Part shown: positions 35,103-35,835 of the stretch, piece by piece
How the letters are laid out: every line of letters starts with the position of its first letter
Numbering within the stretch: the stretch's first letter is position 1
NCBI GenBank assembly: GCA_025980435.1
Contig: JAICXK010000018.1
Location: forward strand, 1 to 35,835
Source: Bryobacteraceae bacterium
GTDB lineage: Bacteria > Acidobacteriota > Terriglobia > Bryobacterales > Bryobacteraceae
Reading direction: 5' to 3'
DNA: 35,835 nt
The notes under the pieces: generated by a model
The model's database searches: none
What the model was told of the DNA's origin: nothing
The model's input: only the letters and a program-made list of their open reading frames with translations
Program-made: the position numbers and the translations under genes

Positions 35103-35835
35103 TTACTCCTGCCGCAGAGCCGCCACCGGATCAATTCGGGACGCTCGCCGTGCCGGCGCATAGCCGGCGAGAATCGCGGCGATTAGGAGGATGACACCGG
35201 CCAGCGCCAGGGTTCCCGGATCGTTGGGCCGAGTCTCGAACAGAAACGATTTGACAAGCCGGGACGCGATGAACGCGGCAGGCACGCTAATCGCGAGCCC
35301 CACCCCGGCCAATAGTAGAACGCGGCGCAGAACCATCCATATCACGGCGCCGCGTTGCGCGCCGAGCGCCATACGGATTCCGATCTCGCCGACCTGCCGC
35401 GTGACGCTGTAGGACATCGTTCCGTAGAGTCCCACACAGGCGATCAGGAGAGCGAGAACCGCGAAACCCGTACACAATTTCGCGAACATGACTTCGTGGC
35501 TGATCGTCCGATCGATTTCCGCTGCCTGCGTGATCACGTTGGTAACGGGTATGCGTGAATCTGCCTTCCGCACAAGGTCATACACAGTCTTGACATACCT
35601 CAGCGGATCACCGGCAGTACGCAGCGAGTAGGTCACTCCGTCCGGAGAAGTCTGGCCGGCCGCCACGAACACGGTCATTGGACTGTCGTCCTCTTTCAGA
35701 CCGCCGTACCGCACGTTAGCCGACACGCCGACGATTTCGAGATCGCGGTTCTCGTCCACGAACGTGATGCGCCGGCCCAACGGATTCTCATTCCCGAAGT
35801 AAGTCCGCGCCAGCCGCTCGCTGACGACTGCGACC
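35103..35835 (-). CDS. ADOP-family permease, C-terminal part, cut by right window edge
   Basis: The minus-strand frame enters from the right edge and stops at 35103. The first visible residues, VAVVSERLARTYFGNENPLG, are the typical end of the second periplasmic domain. The strand VDENRDLEIVGVSANVRYGG follows, then the second FtsX bundle with GIRMALGAQRGAV and the tail DPVAALRQE. About 244 codons are visible. The beginning of the gene, any padR neighbour and any prefix domain lie outside the window. Confidence 0.9.
   Translation of the reverse strand, partial: VAVVSERLARTYFGNENPLGRRITFVDENRDLEIVGVSANVRYGGLKEDDSPMTVFVAAGQTSPDGVTYSLRTAGDPLRYVKTVYDLVRKADSRIPVTNVITQAAEIDRTISHEVMFAKLCTGFAVLALLIACVGLYGTMSYSVTRQVGEIGIRMALGAQRGAVIWMVLRRVLLLAGVGLAISVPAAFIASRLVKSFLFETRPNDPGTLALAGVILLIAAILAGYAPARRASRIDPVAALRQE

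Overview
The window looks like chromosomal DNA from an Acidobacteriota member, most likely a Solibacter/Bryobacter-type lineage. The main reason is four large duplicated FtsX-type permeases of the ADOP class (acidobacterial duplicated orphan permease). Two of them sit beside PadR regulators, an arrangement described from Acidobacteria. Moderately high GC, long secreted proteins and a winged-helix/TolB-like/TPR regulator fit that reading. This is inference from protein families, because no rRNA or other marker gene is present. I saw no tRNA, rRNA, CRISPR array, insertion sequence or integrase.

Layout. Positions 1-3304 (minus strand): the 5' part of an unrecognised CDS cut by the window edge, then an ADOP permease preceded by its PadR regulator, with a promoter and a palindromic operator candidate. 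Positions 3354-6208 (minus): an orphan receiver domain, then an ABC ATPase and a HlyD/MacA-type adaptor without an adjacent permease. Positions 6351-10612 (minus): three glycosyltransferases and an alanine racemase, closely packed or overlapping, ending in a strong hairpin. This reads as an envelope or cell-surface glycan unit. Positions 10655-14572 (plus): a flavin amine-oxidase-like protein with a possible Tat signal, then an ADOP permease without a PadR partner.

Positions 14582-17758 (minus): a lone 1058-residue protein with the look of a phage or tail-like structural protein, possibly of the non-contractile tail sheath type. Positions 17991-22230 (minus): three consecutive genes for a secreted TPR-CHAT caspase-like protein, a five-helix membrane protein and a small secreted protein with TolB-like features. 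A secreted protein with a duplicated domain and a lipocalin-like end is divergent from them (22360-23733). Positions 24006-26186: a RibD/DHFR-like reductase divergent from a DHA2-type drug exporter. Positions 26347-29587 (minus): three exported proteins, one a vanadium-haloperoxidase-type PAP2 enzyme, divergent from a membrane-bound winged-helix/TPR regulator (29756-31693). Positions 31858-34980 (plus): a second PadR-ADOP pair with its own promoter and operator candidate. The 3' part of a fourth ADOP gene runs off the right edge on the minus strand.

The loci most worth following are the isolated tail-sheath-like gene, the exported CHAT-protease operon with its divergent neighbour, and the regulator-flanked haloperoxidase cluster.
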